Source: Prinia subflava
Taxonomy: Eukaryota > Chordata > Aves > Passeriformes > Cisticolidae
DNA length: 64,000 bases
Direction of reading: 5' to 3'
Assembly: GCF_021018805.1 (NCBI RefSeq)
Contig: NC_086248.1
Span: 96,061,239-96,125,238 of the forward strand
The notes beneath the pieces were generated by a model, which did no database searches, was not told where the DNA came from, and saw nothing but the letters and a program-made list of their open reading frames with translations. Of this stretch, positions 50,301 through 62,255 are shown one piece after another. The position numbers and the translations under genes are program-made. How positions within the stretch are numbered: position 1 is the first letter of the stretch; every line of letters begins with the position of its first letter.

Positions 50301-53300
50301 ATTTTCCTTAGGAAAAGCAAAAACTATTCTAAATACCATCAGGAAGCTCTCCTGTAGAGAAAGTACAAGTTGCCACTTCCTTATTGACACTGTCTGCTAT
50401 TCTAACGTGGAAGGAAATGGAGATTGTTGTCATGATTTAACACATTTGGCTGTATTTACACCTCATCATACTCAAGGTGGTTTGTTTTAAAGTTTTCATC
50501 CCACTGTTCTTCCAAAAACTGAAGATGTCTGCTTCCATTTTCAATGCTGTTTCAAATGCTGTTTAAAATGCTGACCCGCTCTGGAACATCACCATCCTTC
50601 ACCAGCACTAAGAAGCAATCCTGGATGGATTTTCACTGAGTCACCCATTCTCCTTTCAGTTGTAACTTCCCCAACTTATTCCCCTGTTTTAACCTGAGCT
50701 GTTACCCATTCTTACCAAGGTTGGCTATAGTACCTGCCTGATCATTGTTGGATTTTTATTTTAAATAAAATCAAAGGAGAGAGAAAAAACCCAAAAAACC
50801 TTCAAAAACATTAACTGGTTGTCCCTGACACCAGCTTGTTGTTGAGACAGAAGCTTTGTGCTGATTTGCCAGCCAGCCCTAGAGAACACAACACGACCTG
50901 TCTTGTTTACCCTGAAGCTTCCTGCTGGCCCCACACCGTGGCTGTGTGAACAACCCCCAACCCTCCACCTGCACAGCATCATTCAGCCATGGGATTTATC
51001 CCGCTCAGCCCCTGCTATGGCTAATTAAGCCATCTTTCTGACTGCACAGAAAAATGCTCAGGTCATCCTGCTACAGGCAAATATCTTTATTGCGGGAAGA
51101 AAAAAAAAACCGGCATCTAGAACATAATCTCTGAATAAGCCATCTATTCCAGGAGTCTGAAGTAGGATTTTTAGGAGACAGAACCTAATTCAAGTGCTTT
51201 AATTTACCTCAAGAATAAGTGCATTAAGTCCTCCTATTATTCTACTCCAGACATACTCAATGAAATTTCCTATAAAACAGTACATAACCTGCTTTCTTCC
51301 TTGTTATGTTTCTTTATCTGTAGTTTAAGTCTTTTATATTATTTTTTCACTAGTAAGCAGATTCATCAAAAATATGATGACAATTAATTTTAATTAGGAG
51401 AACAACTTGGTTTTTTTTCAATTAAACTTTTCTCTCCACTCCATTTTAACTCTTAAAATGTGAGAACCAGAAGCTTTAAAAGCTTCATTGTAATAAACAT
51501 CTCATGTACCCAACAAGCACAACACCACTGATCAAAAATAAAAATCTTGAGACAAACTATGTAAATGGCCAGTAAATTTTAAAGCAGAAAGGGGCTGAAG
51601 AAGTTAAATACCTGGCTGCTTGGTGTAATTACCTTTGCCCTCCTTCCCCACAATTATTTAATCTTATTTTAAATGAACTCCTCTTTCTGTGACTTCACAC
51701 CTGGGTGTCAGCTTTCAGGAGCACTCAGCCAGGAGAGGACACAAGAACTGCCACAGTTATTAATCCTTGGGTACAATCCATTAGTAGCACATTCACTTGA
51801 GGAGGAAAAAGGTGGTGCTCATCTTGGGAAGGGGGTGAAGGCCTTTAACCCCCATCAAAAAGACAACCAGTGAGGTTTGCTGTCACCTCAGAGGAGACCT
51901 GGCACACCTCAAGGGATCACCAAGGTCCTATACACCTCCAACACCCTTGACACAGCACCTCTCTTCTGCTGCCTTAAGTGAACCTCCCATGCCTATCCCC
52001 TCAGCAAATTGTACAGCTAAAACCAGCATTATGAGGAAAGAACCTGCATAAGCTGGCATGGAAACACTGATGGACTCAAGCACAGCAGAGCCTGCGTGTC
52101 CCTGCCCAGCCCGGCTGCCCTCGCCCCTGAGCAGGGAGCTGCAGGGAGGGTCACACAGAGGGCAATGAACCCTGGCACTAATCACGCTGCAGGACCCAAG
52201 GAAATCTTGGAGTACTCACTAGCTCCCGGCCAGCCTGGAGAGAATTTCTTAGCTCCATCTGGTGGGCAAACAAGCTGCTTCTGGCTCACGAACAGCCATT
52301 CCCTTTTAATAGTCAGTGTTTTTATGAGAAGAGATTATTAAGGAAGAACATCTTCATTAACAGCAATTTTTGCTTCTCCTGGGAAGAATTCCATTTATAA
52401 AGATTAAAACGCATCACTTCTGGCTGGAGTTATTTCCTGTGTATCTCTTTCTATTCATATTTCAGCTACAGACCTGTGTTTACCTTCACAGGTCCCAGAC
52501 AATTGAAACAAGAGTCCCAAAGCAGAGTCACCTCTCCTGAGAGCCGAATACCCCGGTGACAGCACTCACAAAGCAATCCATGAACAGCTCCCAGGCAGAA
52601 ATGGAGCAAACACAACACCTGCAAGGGAACTCTGCTGTGACTGCTGAGCACAAGCACGGCACTCGCTGGGTTCGCTTCCCGCCCTCATTACCCAGGGATG
52701 TGGTTCTGCTTGGAAGGGTGGAAGGAGTTATAAATTGCCCTCCCACTGTGCATGTTTCCTCAGTAAAGGCCTTACCTAGCTCTTCCCCAGTGAGATGGAT
52801 GAGAAGTAAATGAACTAAAATAGGAGCTCATGACAGAGAATTCAGCACTCCTTGAATTTGCCCTTGCCCACACGTTTCAAAAAAATACAGCATTTACATA
52901 GGAAAAAGGCACAATGAAAAGCAGGAGATTATATTACATGGCTGCACTTAAAATCATGATGGATTTAATTTGTTTATCCCACTGACAGGCTTTGGAATAA
53001 TTCTTCATCCTCTGTTGTCACATTTTTTTATGCTTGAGAAACAATAGAGATCTAATAATTGAACTAAGGAGCAAGACAGCCCCAGCCATTTCGTCTACGC
53101 ACCTCAGCTAATGACAGAAGCAAAAAGAAAATATTTAGTTAATTTTGTCTGCAAGCTGGATGCAAACCAACAGCATTAATAACCCTCTTTAAGACAGACA
53201 TATGGACCAAAGCCTAAGATCACATCTCTGTAATTGTGATTACAATAGGTTTCTAGTCACTGAAATATGTGTCCCAGTTTAACAAGATCCCTGCTGTCAC

Positions 53301-53689
53301 TATATTTTTGCTGAAGTTAAAGCAATAAATAGTTCTGCACTCTTGATTTCTGGTTTAAAAAAGAAACAATCCTAATGGTATTGCTATAGCCTTTCCAACA
53401 TCAGAGTTCCCCTCTGTCCTTATCCTTTTTATTACATTTGAGTCAATTTATTCAAGACAAAAATATTTCTCCAACTCACAAGCATACACTTTCAATAGCA
53501 ACTGTATTTGATTACACTTAATAATATCAATTTATTTCATTGAAAGCTGAGTAAAAATGGTTTCCTATCAAGAAAATCTACTGCTTCTTAAGCTACGTGT
53601 AGTAGTAATCAGGACCGAAATGCAATTTTTTTAATTCCTGAAGACTTAGCTCATCTTAGACTTGCCATAGCAAATCATTTTACAAAGGG
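50301..53689. other. Unique non-coding sequence
   Basis: No gene recognised. A triple AATGCTG motif sits near 50543-50573. 51928-52341 is GC-richer with overlapping open frames on both strands. 52940-53340 looks enhancer-like by eye (unique, AT-balanced, with TAATTG and AATTAA-type homeodomain cores and TGATTACA-like motifs). Confidence 0.45.
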
Positions 53690-53800
53690 AGATAGATACT
53701 GTCCTTATTGTACTGGTGATGGGGTAGCAGAGGCATGAGGAGATTCCACACCTGGAGGTGAAAGTAGGAACACAGCCCTTCTGATGGACTTTTGATGCAG
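53690..53800 (+). mobile_element. MIR/CORE-SINE-like remnant
   Basis: TACTGTCCTTATTGTACTGG, then TGATGGGGTAGCAGAGGCAT, then GTGAAAGTAGGAACACAGCC recall the MIR order TACTATCCCCATTTTACAGA, TGAGGAAACTGAGGCAC, AAGTGGCAGAGCCAGGATT. The match is weaker than the one at 47.1 kb. Confidence 0.4.
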
Positions 53801-54680
53801 CACCATACCCCACAATGTGAACACAGATCTATCATTTGTCTATTGCTAAAGCTGCTTGCTATGTAAAAGCTTCTCAGTTTGCAAAGGTTTCTACTGGCAG
53901 CTCTGAAAAAGGGAACAGATTCTGTTTAAATTCAGCTACAATTTCTGCTTGAGCTCACATGGTGGACACCCTCCTGGAAAAGCAGGGCTGTGCCTCTCAC
54001 TTGCTCATTAAATGACATACAGCTGTTTATTATCCACGGTATCTGTGTTTCTCAGAGGACACAAACTGCCTAACTATGCAGATATGAACTCATTTGCGAA
54101 CAGCAGTGATGAGTCAAATCATGAAATTTTACTTGTCTAACCTAATTGAATCTACCCCAGACAGTAATAATACTTACATGAAAAAAAAAGGAATTTCACA
54201 GCCTCTGTTCCCTTTTTCATAAAAATGCTCAGCTCTGACTGTAATACACCAGGGCAATATTTGAATGCTACAGTGCACAGATGCAGTCACACAGAAAATT
54301 AGAACTCTCCAATTTTATTTTTTTTTTAAAGAAGAAGCAGCTATAGTACATAGCTGCATCAGTACCAGCTCAAGAGTGGAAAAGTACTTCATCTGCTTAG
54401 CCCCTTTCTACTCTGTTGGTGACGTCAGCCAGGCACTAATGAAAGCCCAATTAGCATATCACCTTGTGTGTTTGAACGTACAATTGGAGCAGCTGATGAT
54501 TCTCTTCTGAGATTTTAAATAACCCCCAAAGCTGAGCCAGAGCTGCTGCTTGGTAGGGAAGATTTAGCTTCACAACATACCCAGTTCCCTGTGCAACACA
54601 AACAAATGTGCCAATGGTGGAAAAAACCCCAACCCAGAGCAGATGCATTTCTCTGAGGAAAGCAACACAAAGCAGCTCCA
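53801..54680. other. Unique non-coding sequence
   Basis: No gene or repeat recognised. Short overlapping open frames only. Confidence 0.5.
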
Positions 54681-54723
54681 ATTTTACAATGAAGGCCAAT
54701 TCATTTGGCCTTCATTGTAAAAT
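54681..54723. repeat. Perfect 19-bp inverted repeat with 5-nt loop
   Basis: The left arm ATTTTACAATGAAGGCCAA (54681-54699) is the exact reverse complement of TTGGCCTTCATTGTAAAAT (54705-54723), with loop TTCAT at 54700-54704. After a 4-nt mismatch on each side, CAGC (54673-54676) can pair with GCTG (54728-54731), extending the stem. The right arm overlaps an AATAAA at 54721-54726. A transcript through it in either direction would fold into a very stable short hairpin. Either recent origin by fold-back (template switching) or selection would explain the perfect arms. It is short for a standard pre-miRNA. Confidence 0.97.
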
Positions 54724-57700
54724 AAAGGCTGTAACTTCCTAACTGAGTTTGAAAAGTGCATTGGCTATTTGCTCCCAAAAACCAGGGTACAGACCTTGAT
54801 GAGCTTTAGGAAAGCAGCACCCATGTCAATGCCCTGCCAATTTTCCAGCTGACTGAGGAGCAAACAGCCATGGGACAGAAAGTGCATCCTTCTGCTCTAA
54901 AACATCCTGCAACTAGCCAACATAGAAAAGAAGGGAATTTGCAGACCATGAACTTCAGACATTGACTGGACTCGCTGGTGGGGAGGGTTCTGTGAGCTCA
55001 GGGCTCTGTGACTCCCTTTGGTCCCTGTTTAGCCACCAGTGTCCAAGGGAGGACAACAATGGATGGCTCTCATGCCGTCCTCTTTACCTGAACACTTGCA
55101 CCAGCTGTTTGTTCCATAAGCACAGATGTCAGTGCTGCCATCCAGGGAACCACAAGTCATTCTCAGCACAGCAATGCACCAACTGGCACAGGACTTCAAA
55201 TGGCCAAAATGAAAAGCAGGGGTGGAGCTGAGACACGAGGTCAAAGAGAAACCTATTGAAGTACTGCAATACTGACAGAAAGGAGTGAAAAAAATGAAAG
55301 GCCTAAGTCTGTAGCAAGAACTTGCCTATTAAACTTCCTTCAAAGGGACTGAAAGCAGCACCTGAGGCTCCTGCCAGACCTTAGAGAAATCCTAAAGGGC
55401 ACCACTGGTTTGCAGCATTTGAGGGCTAGAAACTGAAAACTGTCTCTGCCAATCCAACAGCAACGACAGGGAAGTGCTGTGCTCTGAGCAAGAACTTCAA
55501 CTCTGACCTAGATAAAAACTATCTAAAAGAAACAAGAATTCAAGCCCAGCAGCACTTCCCTTGGAGTCTCTGTTGAAGCGACAAGATTAGTTATGAGGTT
55601 CAACTGGATTGGTAAAATGCTGGTGTTGATCATTCTGCCTAAATGGACAGAAATCAAACCCCAAGCACAACAAATACACCAAGAGCAACCCCACGGTTCC
55701 CATACACCCCAAAGAGTTTCTGCCCAGTCCCTACTCCCTTTAAATACCAAGTCCTCCTGTCTCACCATGGCAGTCATAGAACACAGCCTGTGACCATCAG
55801 AGAATGCCTCACAAGTACACAGAACCACAACAGATTTAAAAGGGCTCTGTTAAATTAGAACGTCCTTGAGTGATTTTCAGCCTCAAACCATGCTCTTACT
55901 CATAGCTGATCACATCAACATGTGCCAGGTTTTGCACAAAAAAGGCAAAATGCTAACAAGTCAAATAGCTAAATAATACTGTATTTAAGTCTTTATTAAA
56001 CATGGCTACAGTGTATAAAGATGTAATTAAAGCCTGGGCTTTGATTTGGCAAGCATCCTCTATAAATAATCTTTGTTTCACTGCTCTTTCTCCTCAGTGC
56101 TTCATCAAACTCAAGAGATGTCCTTCAGTTTCTCCCCCACCCTTGGGATTATCAAATGTTTTATAGCTCTGCAAACCTTAGAACAGCCAAACACTGCAGT
56201 AGATGAAAGGGAATTATCTTCAAGGTGCTTTCTCTCAGCAGTATCCTCATTTTCTTGCCCAGGGTGGGGAGACTTACCAAAGAGCCAGGATGAGGGAGCA
56301 GGGCCCCATTCCAGAGTGCAGAATAAGAACACAGACTTGATATCACATCTCCTTCCAAGTGGTGATCAGTCTTCTAAATGATGTATGGGAAAAGGAGAGA
56401 GTATTGAAAAACTTTAACACCGGAGTGAGCTACTTCTTGCCAAATTATATATTTCACCTTATCATTTCTCATGAGAGATGTAATTTTGCTAATTATGTCT
56501 AATGATTTTTTATGGTAGAGATTTTCCAAAAGATTTTACATTCATTCTCACAGCACTAAAAAGAAACTGTCATGTTGATCTAAGCCCATATTTAACCTCT
56601 GTAGCAAATAAAGAGGGCACAAACCCTCTGATTTAAAAACCCTGTACTTTAACAGAAATGTGTTTTATTTTCTGTACTGCAAAAAACCCAAATTGTTGTT
56701 TGGTCTGAAAATTTCCATTCATTAAATCATAAATTAAAGCAGACCAGAAATATGAGTTGAGCTGGCCCCATTTAGCATTCAATAAACTCAGTAAACAACA
56801 TAAAGTAGAATTAACATCTAATGGTATTTATTTCAATACTTGGAATAGCATCTGAGATCAGCATTTTTAAACAATCACTCTATGAACTAGAATACAAGAG
56901 TGTTTCTTTTTGACCAGCTGGCAAATATATTCTGACAAAGGGATATTTGGACAGTGCAGCAATCCCAACTGGATCTGATCATTGGAAAAGTTTTCTTCCC
57001 AGTCTTACAACCTCAAAATCCCCAGGAATACCCAGACAAGATCAAAAATAACAACAGTAACACAACCGAGACAAACACCACGAGATCTACCCAGAGTGAT
57101 TTAGAGACACGAGGTGTAAGAGATTTAAAGGTGCTCTTGTCCATTTTCAGGCCATTAACACCTGCTCAGAGTGGCAGTGAAATGTTACCACATCCAAAGG
57201 CACAGGTTTGCATTCCTTATGCATCAGCAGCTCAAACTAAACTTCAAAAATGTCCCCAATATGCCCTGCAAAAACACACAGCTATACCCTTCCTTATTCT
57301 AGAAGAAACAGAATTTAAATGCAGTACAGTCAGCAGTTTCATCCAAGAAAAATGAAAGAACTGAGCTTTCTCTTTCAAAATTGACTAAGTGATTTGCAAG
57401 CTGTAATGGAGAGTTCCTGCTTCCCCTTCCTGGGGGCTGGATAATGCATCTGCACGGGGAGTATCTGGGAACCTAGAAGTATCCACTTCTCAAAGACTGC
57501 TACTTGAAATGACTAATCTGAACCAATGTAACTCCACAATTGATTCTTTATTTGCTTCCAGTGGTTGCCCTTATCGACTTACAGTGCACTACATTTCTAA
57601 AAATCATAGGTTTCTTTGTTTGCTTCCAGAGAAAAACACTTATTTTAGATAATCTTGGCTCCACAAAGATATTTTTCAATTTTCTTCAGTCACTGCTGCA

Positions 57701-60700
57701 CGTTCAGGAATGTCTGATTACCCATAAAATGCCTTCTGACAGCTCAGATTCATTACTAAATTACCACATTTAAATTTTTCATGTGCACAGGGCAATTACT
57801 TTTATGAATGACTGTCAGCAATGTTTCACTAAATCTGAATGAATTTTTAAAGGATTCTAATTGCCACTTAGATGCCCCTATAACTCTTGTTTTAAAGGCT
57901 TTCATGTCTTTTGGTAATAGTTACCTGGGTTCAACACAAACATGTTCCCTTTCACATTTTATATCATTGAAAATTATTTACATCAGAAACAAAGAAATAT
58001 GAAACTGGTGGTGCTACATAAGTAGATAGACTGCACAGTAGAAATGATTCATAGCCAAAGTCTTGAGAATGAATAATTATCTGTAACCCTCACTTGGAGC
58101 TCTTGTGTCAAGTTACATTATTCATTTGGGTTTTGGCAGGAGAAATTAATGAATTCTAACTTGACAGACACCTTAAAAAATTATAAATTTTTCAAGTAGT
58201 TGGGCCAAACTAAACTTTTAATATGTCCAGGGAAAGAAAAAATAGAGGTACACAAGGAGTGGTTTTTTCCCACTGAAATTTTAAAAAGCACAGATACAAA
58301 TATGTATTCAGAAAGGGCAGGTGAGTTTTAAATTACACCACTAAAATGGGCTGCAGTTTTGACTTGTCTCCCAGTGGAGTGTCATCAGGAAATTTCATTA
58401 GCACAATCTATTTTTTATGCCAAGGTTGCAAATGAAAGTGATAAACAAGATCAGAAATAAACTAATCATTGATGTACTCCCCCAACAAACTCCAGCTAGA
58501 TGTTTCTCTTTCAAGTGCCACATCTTGTGCATGATCTTCACCCAACTGCTTGCCCACTTTGGAGATTTTTCTATTTTTCTTTTCATTTTCACTGTTCACT
58601 ATCAGTTTGTAGAGAGGCATCAAATGAAATGTTCCTTTGAAAACTGAATGGATTAATGCTTCTTTAATTCTTTTGTCTAGAAAGTCAAAGATCAGGATAA
58701 CAAGAAAGAAACAGAAAATTATGTCAACCATGTGTTCTTGTGTACAAGGAATGAAGTTTTTACCACTGAGGTCTAAGGGAGACATTTGAAGTCCCATCAA
58801 AACAGTGATGTTGAAAAATAGCCTATAAAAATGGCTTGCATTCCTTAAATTATATGTGAAGCAAATACCCCATTAAAATCCAAGACTCTGATTACCTGGC
58901 TGGTTTTCTCACTGGATGACTGCAGCAATGTGGGCAATCCAGTGAACTTCATTTCTGCCCCCTGTTTCAGTGCAGAGGGGTGCAGGAAAAACCTGTGGCA
59001 AGCTCACTTCTGTAAAGATTTTGAAATCTTCCGATGAAATGTGCTGCAAGCCATTTTTAAGCAATATTAATCTTCTGCAGCAGCAAACCTATTTCACTGT
59101 GACCTTCAACAAAGGCCAAAGCCTGAGGGATGGTTGCCAGCAGCAAGTTACGCTTCAATATCCAACCTTGCATAGGATCCAAACGGGGTTTTCATCTGCA
59201 TCTAAACTCTAATTAGCAGCTCTCAAAGCTGTGTTCAATAACTTTATTCCAACAGTCAATATCAGCCCTTAATACTTGCTCGTATTATTGTGCAAAATAC
59301 ACAACTATGGATGAAGAATTGCTTGGCAAAGGTGAGTCCAGCAAAAGCTGCCACCCGCAAGAAATATTCCATCCTATCACAGAGGCAAGGACAGGTCAAA
59401 CGGGGCTGAAGCTGAGCCAAGGGAGCAGTAAAGTGCCAATATTATTCCCTGGTTCCCAATGCTCCCACTGACCTAAGTAGTTAGTGAATCCTGGTCTTCT
59501 GATCAGATCCAGTATAGCTGGGCTGGGCTCTGGCTTCAGCCTTACTGGCATGCTTAGATCCAGAGAAATGGTAATGAAGTGTTGTGGAGTGATGTAAAAG
59601 AATTCCAGGTTGCTAAGAATAGTGCCTATGTGCAGGAAGAGTTGGGTTTTTCCCCCTCATACAGGGGGTACAACTTAGCATTTCTAAAGATCCTCAACAC
59701 TTTGCAAATCAGAATCCTACCCTAAAAACTGAAAGGGTTTGAAGAAGCTACCTCAACACATTCTCTTGCCTTCTCTCTCCAGCTTCCCACTTTAAATTCC
59801 TGCCAGATGAGTCATACTGAATGTCTCTCCAAAAACTTTGAGAGTTTTGTCCTGCTTATTCTGAGAAAAGAGTTTTTCATTGCAAAGAACACCATTCGTA
59901 CCAATTAACACCTTGTGAACCATGCTAACAGAAAGTTAATTCCACATATTTTGCTAGGTTTTCCCAATTACAATGGTAACTATGTGAAAAAGAGAGGCTG
60001 TTCCCTTTGAACTGTCAATCACATTGCCCAGACATTAAAACTAACTGCATATATTTATTTCTTAAAAACATTACAGTGACAAGAACAAATGCCAAACCTG
60101 AATGGTGCCTGTCCTCCTTCCATGAGGGAACCACTGCTTCCCCACTACATTTGGAGTGAAGCAGACTGTCCTTGGCACAACAGTTAACAAGAACAAGCAG
60201 TGGATACTGTGGTTGATTTAAGAGCTTTTACCCAGCCTGATTATCTCAGGTGCATTCATTTGCTCTCCTCCAAGCTTTAGAGGTTCACTAAGACCTGACT
60301 GCCCCTTCCCAGAGGAAGATCATTGTCAGCCTGAGCAAGGTAGGCAGAAAGTTCTTTCAGTTCTTGCCATGCAGCTGTTTGCAGCCACCAGCCCCAAGCA
60401 CGACTGGCCAGATCCCTGCACATCCCCAAGCATTTGTCTGCACACAGCTCACTGATTTCTAGGACCTACACACATGTCCAGGACCTGTGCTCCAGCCAGA
60501 ATCTCCACCACGGTCTTCTCATGTAATCTTCTTTTCAAGATCACTTCTTCTTTTTGGGACCTTTCTGGCTTCCTCTTCTTTCCAGCACCAAAGCCTGTGC
60601 TCCTCCCAGTCTAAACCAGGACAGAGTCTAAGGCAGAAGAACAACATCTGATCAGCCTCCTCGTTCTTTCTCAGGCCTGCTTATTAATTGTAGGGTTTGG

Positions 60701-61558
60701 GTTGTTAACTGGAGGATTTGGGATGTGCCACTACATTTTAGCCTGCATACCATTAGAATTTACGACTGAGCAATACCAACTGCAGCCAGCAAGCAGCAGG
60801 CTGCTGCTTCAGAGTTCAAAAGTTCAGGTTCAGACACTCACATACAGGCCCAGTTATCTGCCAGCTGTGTGTGCTCACAGTTCAGGCTATTTCTTCACCT
60901 AAGACACAGACAGATAGGTTATAGCCACGCTAGACAAAGTGGAATCTGCAGATCATTTCCACGTAAGAGCCACCTCTCTCAGGAGACCCACATGGTAACT
61001 GGGTTAGGTCATGTGTCATCCCCTAGTCTCAGTTAACTCCCCACACGTGCTCTGGAGTCAGTTCAAAAGAAAGCAAATTGCCTTCATCCAAAAGGCCCTG
61101 CAGCCCTTGGATGGATTTCTCTACTGAGAACAACTGGATCAGGCCCCAGTCTGGGGCTGTCACAGTGTCTGGGTGTTTGTCAGGGCTGCTCCACGTGCAG
61201 CCACAGCAAAGCATTGGCAAGGCACCACAAAACCACAAGCCCAGATTCATTATGATTTTTCAGATCTCAGTAGGAATGAAGCAATTAAAAGTATCATAAG
61301 AATATTCCCAAGTGGATTTTAAAAGGTTTTGAAGCTGGTTGAAGCTTTTATTCAATACTGACAATGGCTGTTCTGAATAGCTCAGAGTAGGGAGATTTAA
61401 AGGTTTACATAAGGCCAACTGTCATTCAGGAAAACCCAGAAAAGCTTCAAGCTTTTTCTACAGGATCTATTTTGTTCTAGCTGGATCAGTGGACCTAATA
61501 AAACTTTATCTGCCTCATATCCTTAGGCTATCAAAGCTACAAAAACACTATCTTCTTA
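54724..61558. other. Unique non-coding sequence with one hydrophobic ORF
   Basis: No gene confirmed in 6.8 kb. 56450-56830 and 59000-59330 are unique, AT-rich and enhancer-like by eye. A minus-strand ORF at 58462-58800 has its own entry. Other open frames are short and overlap. Confidence 0.45.
58462..58797 (-). other. Unrecognised 111-codon ORF with one hydrophobic segment
   Basis: An ATG start at 58795-58797 and a stop after YIND. The translation has one hydrophobic helix-like stretch (VDIIFCFFLVILIFDFL) at about residues 24-40, then a mixed charged tail rich in Lys and Glu (NSENEKKNRKISKVGK). Composition is balanced and no other-strand frame of similar length competes, but no family is recognised. 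AT-rich DNA often yields such Phe/Ile/Leu stretches by chance. Treated as probably non-coding. Confidence 0.15.
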
Positions 61559-61584
61559 TTAACTGTTATAAACGCCAGGACAAA

Positions 61585-61615
61585 TTTATTGCCAAATTCA
61601 ATAGTTTGGTTTATT
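61585..61615 (-). terminator. LTR polyadenylation signals
   Basis: Two AATAAA hexamers on the minus strand (61610-61615 and 61585-61590), the last about 20 bp before the LTR end. They are placed as expected for the 3' part of an LTR read on the minus strand. Any transcript from the minus strand could be cut here. Confidence 0.55.
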
Positions 61616-61817
61616 AACATCCAAATTACAAAATTTAGAATCAAATTATAACAATTTCAAACAATAAAAACAAAACAATACGAACCCCACGAACAGCGAA
61701 ACTTACTTGACAGAAGTTCTCCCGGGAAAAGCAGAGTCAAGGGTGACCCCAGAGACACCGGACCTGGCAGCCAGTGTCTCCAGCGGGGTTCACAAATTTG
61801 CCCACCTAAAGGCCCAA

Positions 61818-61825
61818 CTTAAATA
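61818..61825 (-). promoter_or_regulatory. LTR TATA-like box
   Basis: TATTTAAG on the minus strand, about 430 bp into the 687-bp LTR from its U3 end and followed by a GC-richer stretch, as expected for a retroviral core promoter. Activity is unknown. Confidence 0.5.
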
Positions 61826-62255
61826 CCCTTAACTTTCCCTTCGGCAATCTTCCTCCCATTGTTTCTCTAATCATTGGCCATTAACTTTATTTACATTAAA
61901 TCCCGAAAGGGTCCCCAGGCATATTCAAATGCTAATGTCCAGAGTTAGTCCTTGCTTTGAGTAGGTGTGTGATGACCGGTGTGAGTCCTTGCTGGCACGT
62001 CTTTGCTGGCACGTAGCGTTTGACCGTTGCAAATCCCAATGAGTTTTGCTGCACGTAGGCAGGGGCAAGTCCTCAGGCCTCGTGTTCTCACCTTCTATTT
62101 TTGGAACCCGGAAGATCAGGGAGGTGCTTTACAGAAATTCGTGAAATGTGCGAGTTGAGCAGACACACACATACCTTCATACAATATATATCACAGTTCC
62201 CAATCTATAATTATTTATAAAACATGAATTAAATAACCATATTTCCCACATTAAC

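Larger units (their letters stand above)
61564..62250 (-). mobile_element. Solo LTR of an endogenous retrovirus
   Basis: 687 bp starting TGTTATAAACGCC and ending TTTCCCACA on the + strand, so both strands have TG...CA ends. It is flanked by the direct repeat TTAAC (61559-61563 and 62251-62255), the insertion-site duplication. On the minus strand the order fits an LTR: U3 first, a TATA-like TATTTAAG (61818-61825), a GC-richer R-like part, then AATAAA signals (61610-61615 and 61585-61590) shortly before the 3' end. There is no gag, pol or env and no second LTR, so internal sequence was probably lost by LTR-LTR recombination. It holds about 19 CpG, far more than its surroundings, which suggests a younger age. 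A 5-bp duplication fits ERV1/ERVL types more than the 6 bp usual for ERVK; the family is not assigned. Confidence 0.85.
61559..62255. repeat. 5-bp target-site duplication of the LTR (TTAAC)
   Basis: TTAAC at 61559-61563 and 62251-62255 abuts the TG and CA ends of the LTR exactly. The 6-bp reading ATTAAC is also possible (61558-61563 and 62250-62255), because an A precedes both copies. It would remove the terminal A of the LTR, so 5 bp is preferred. Confidence 0.8.
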
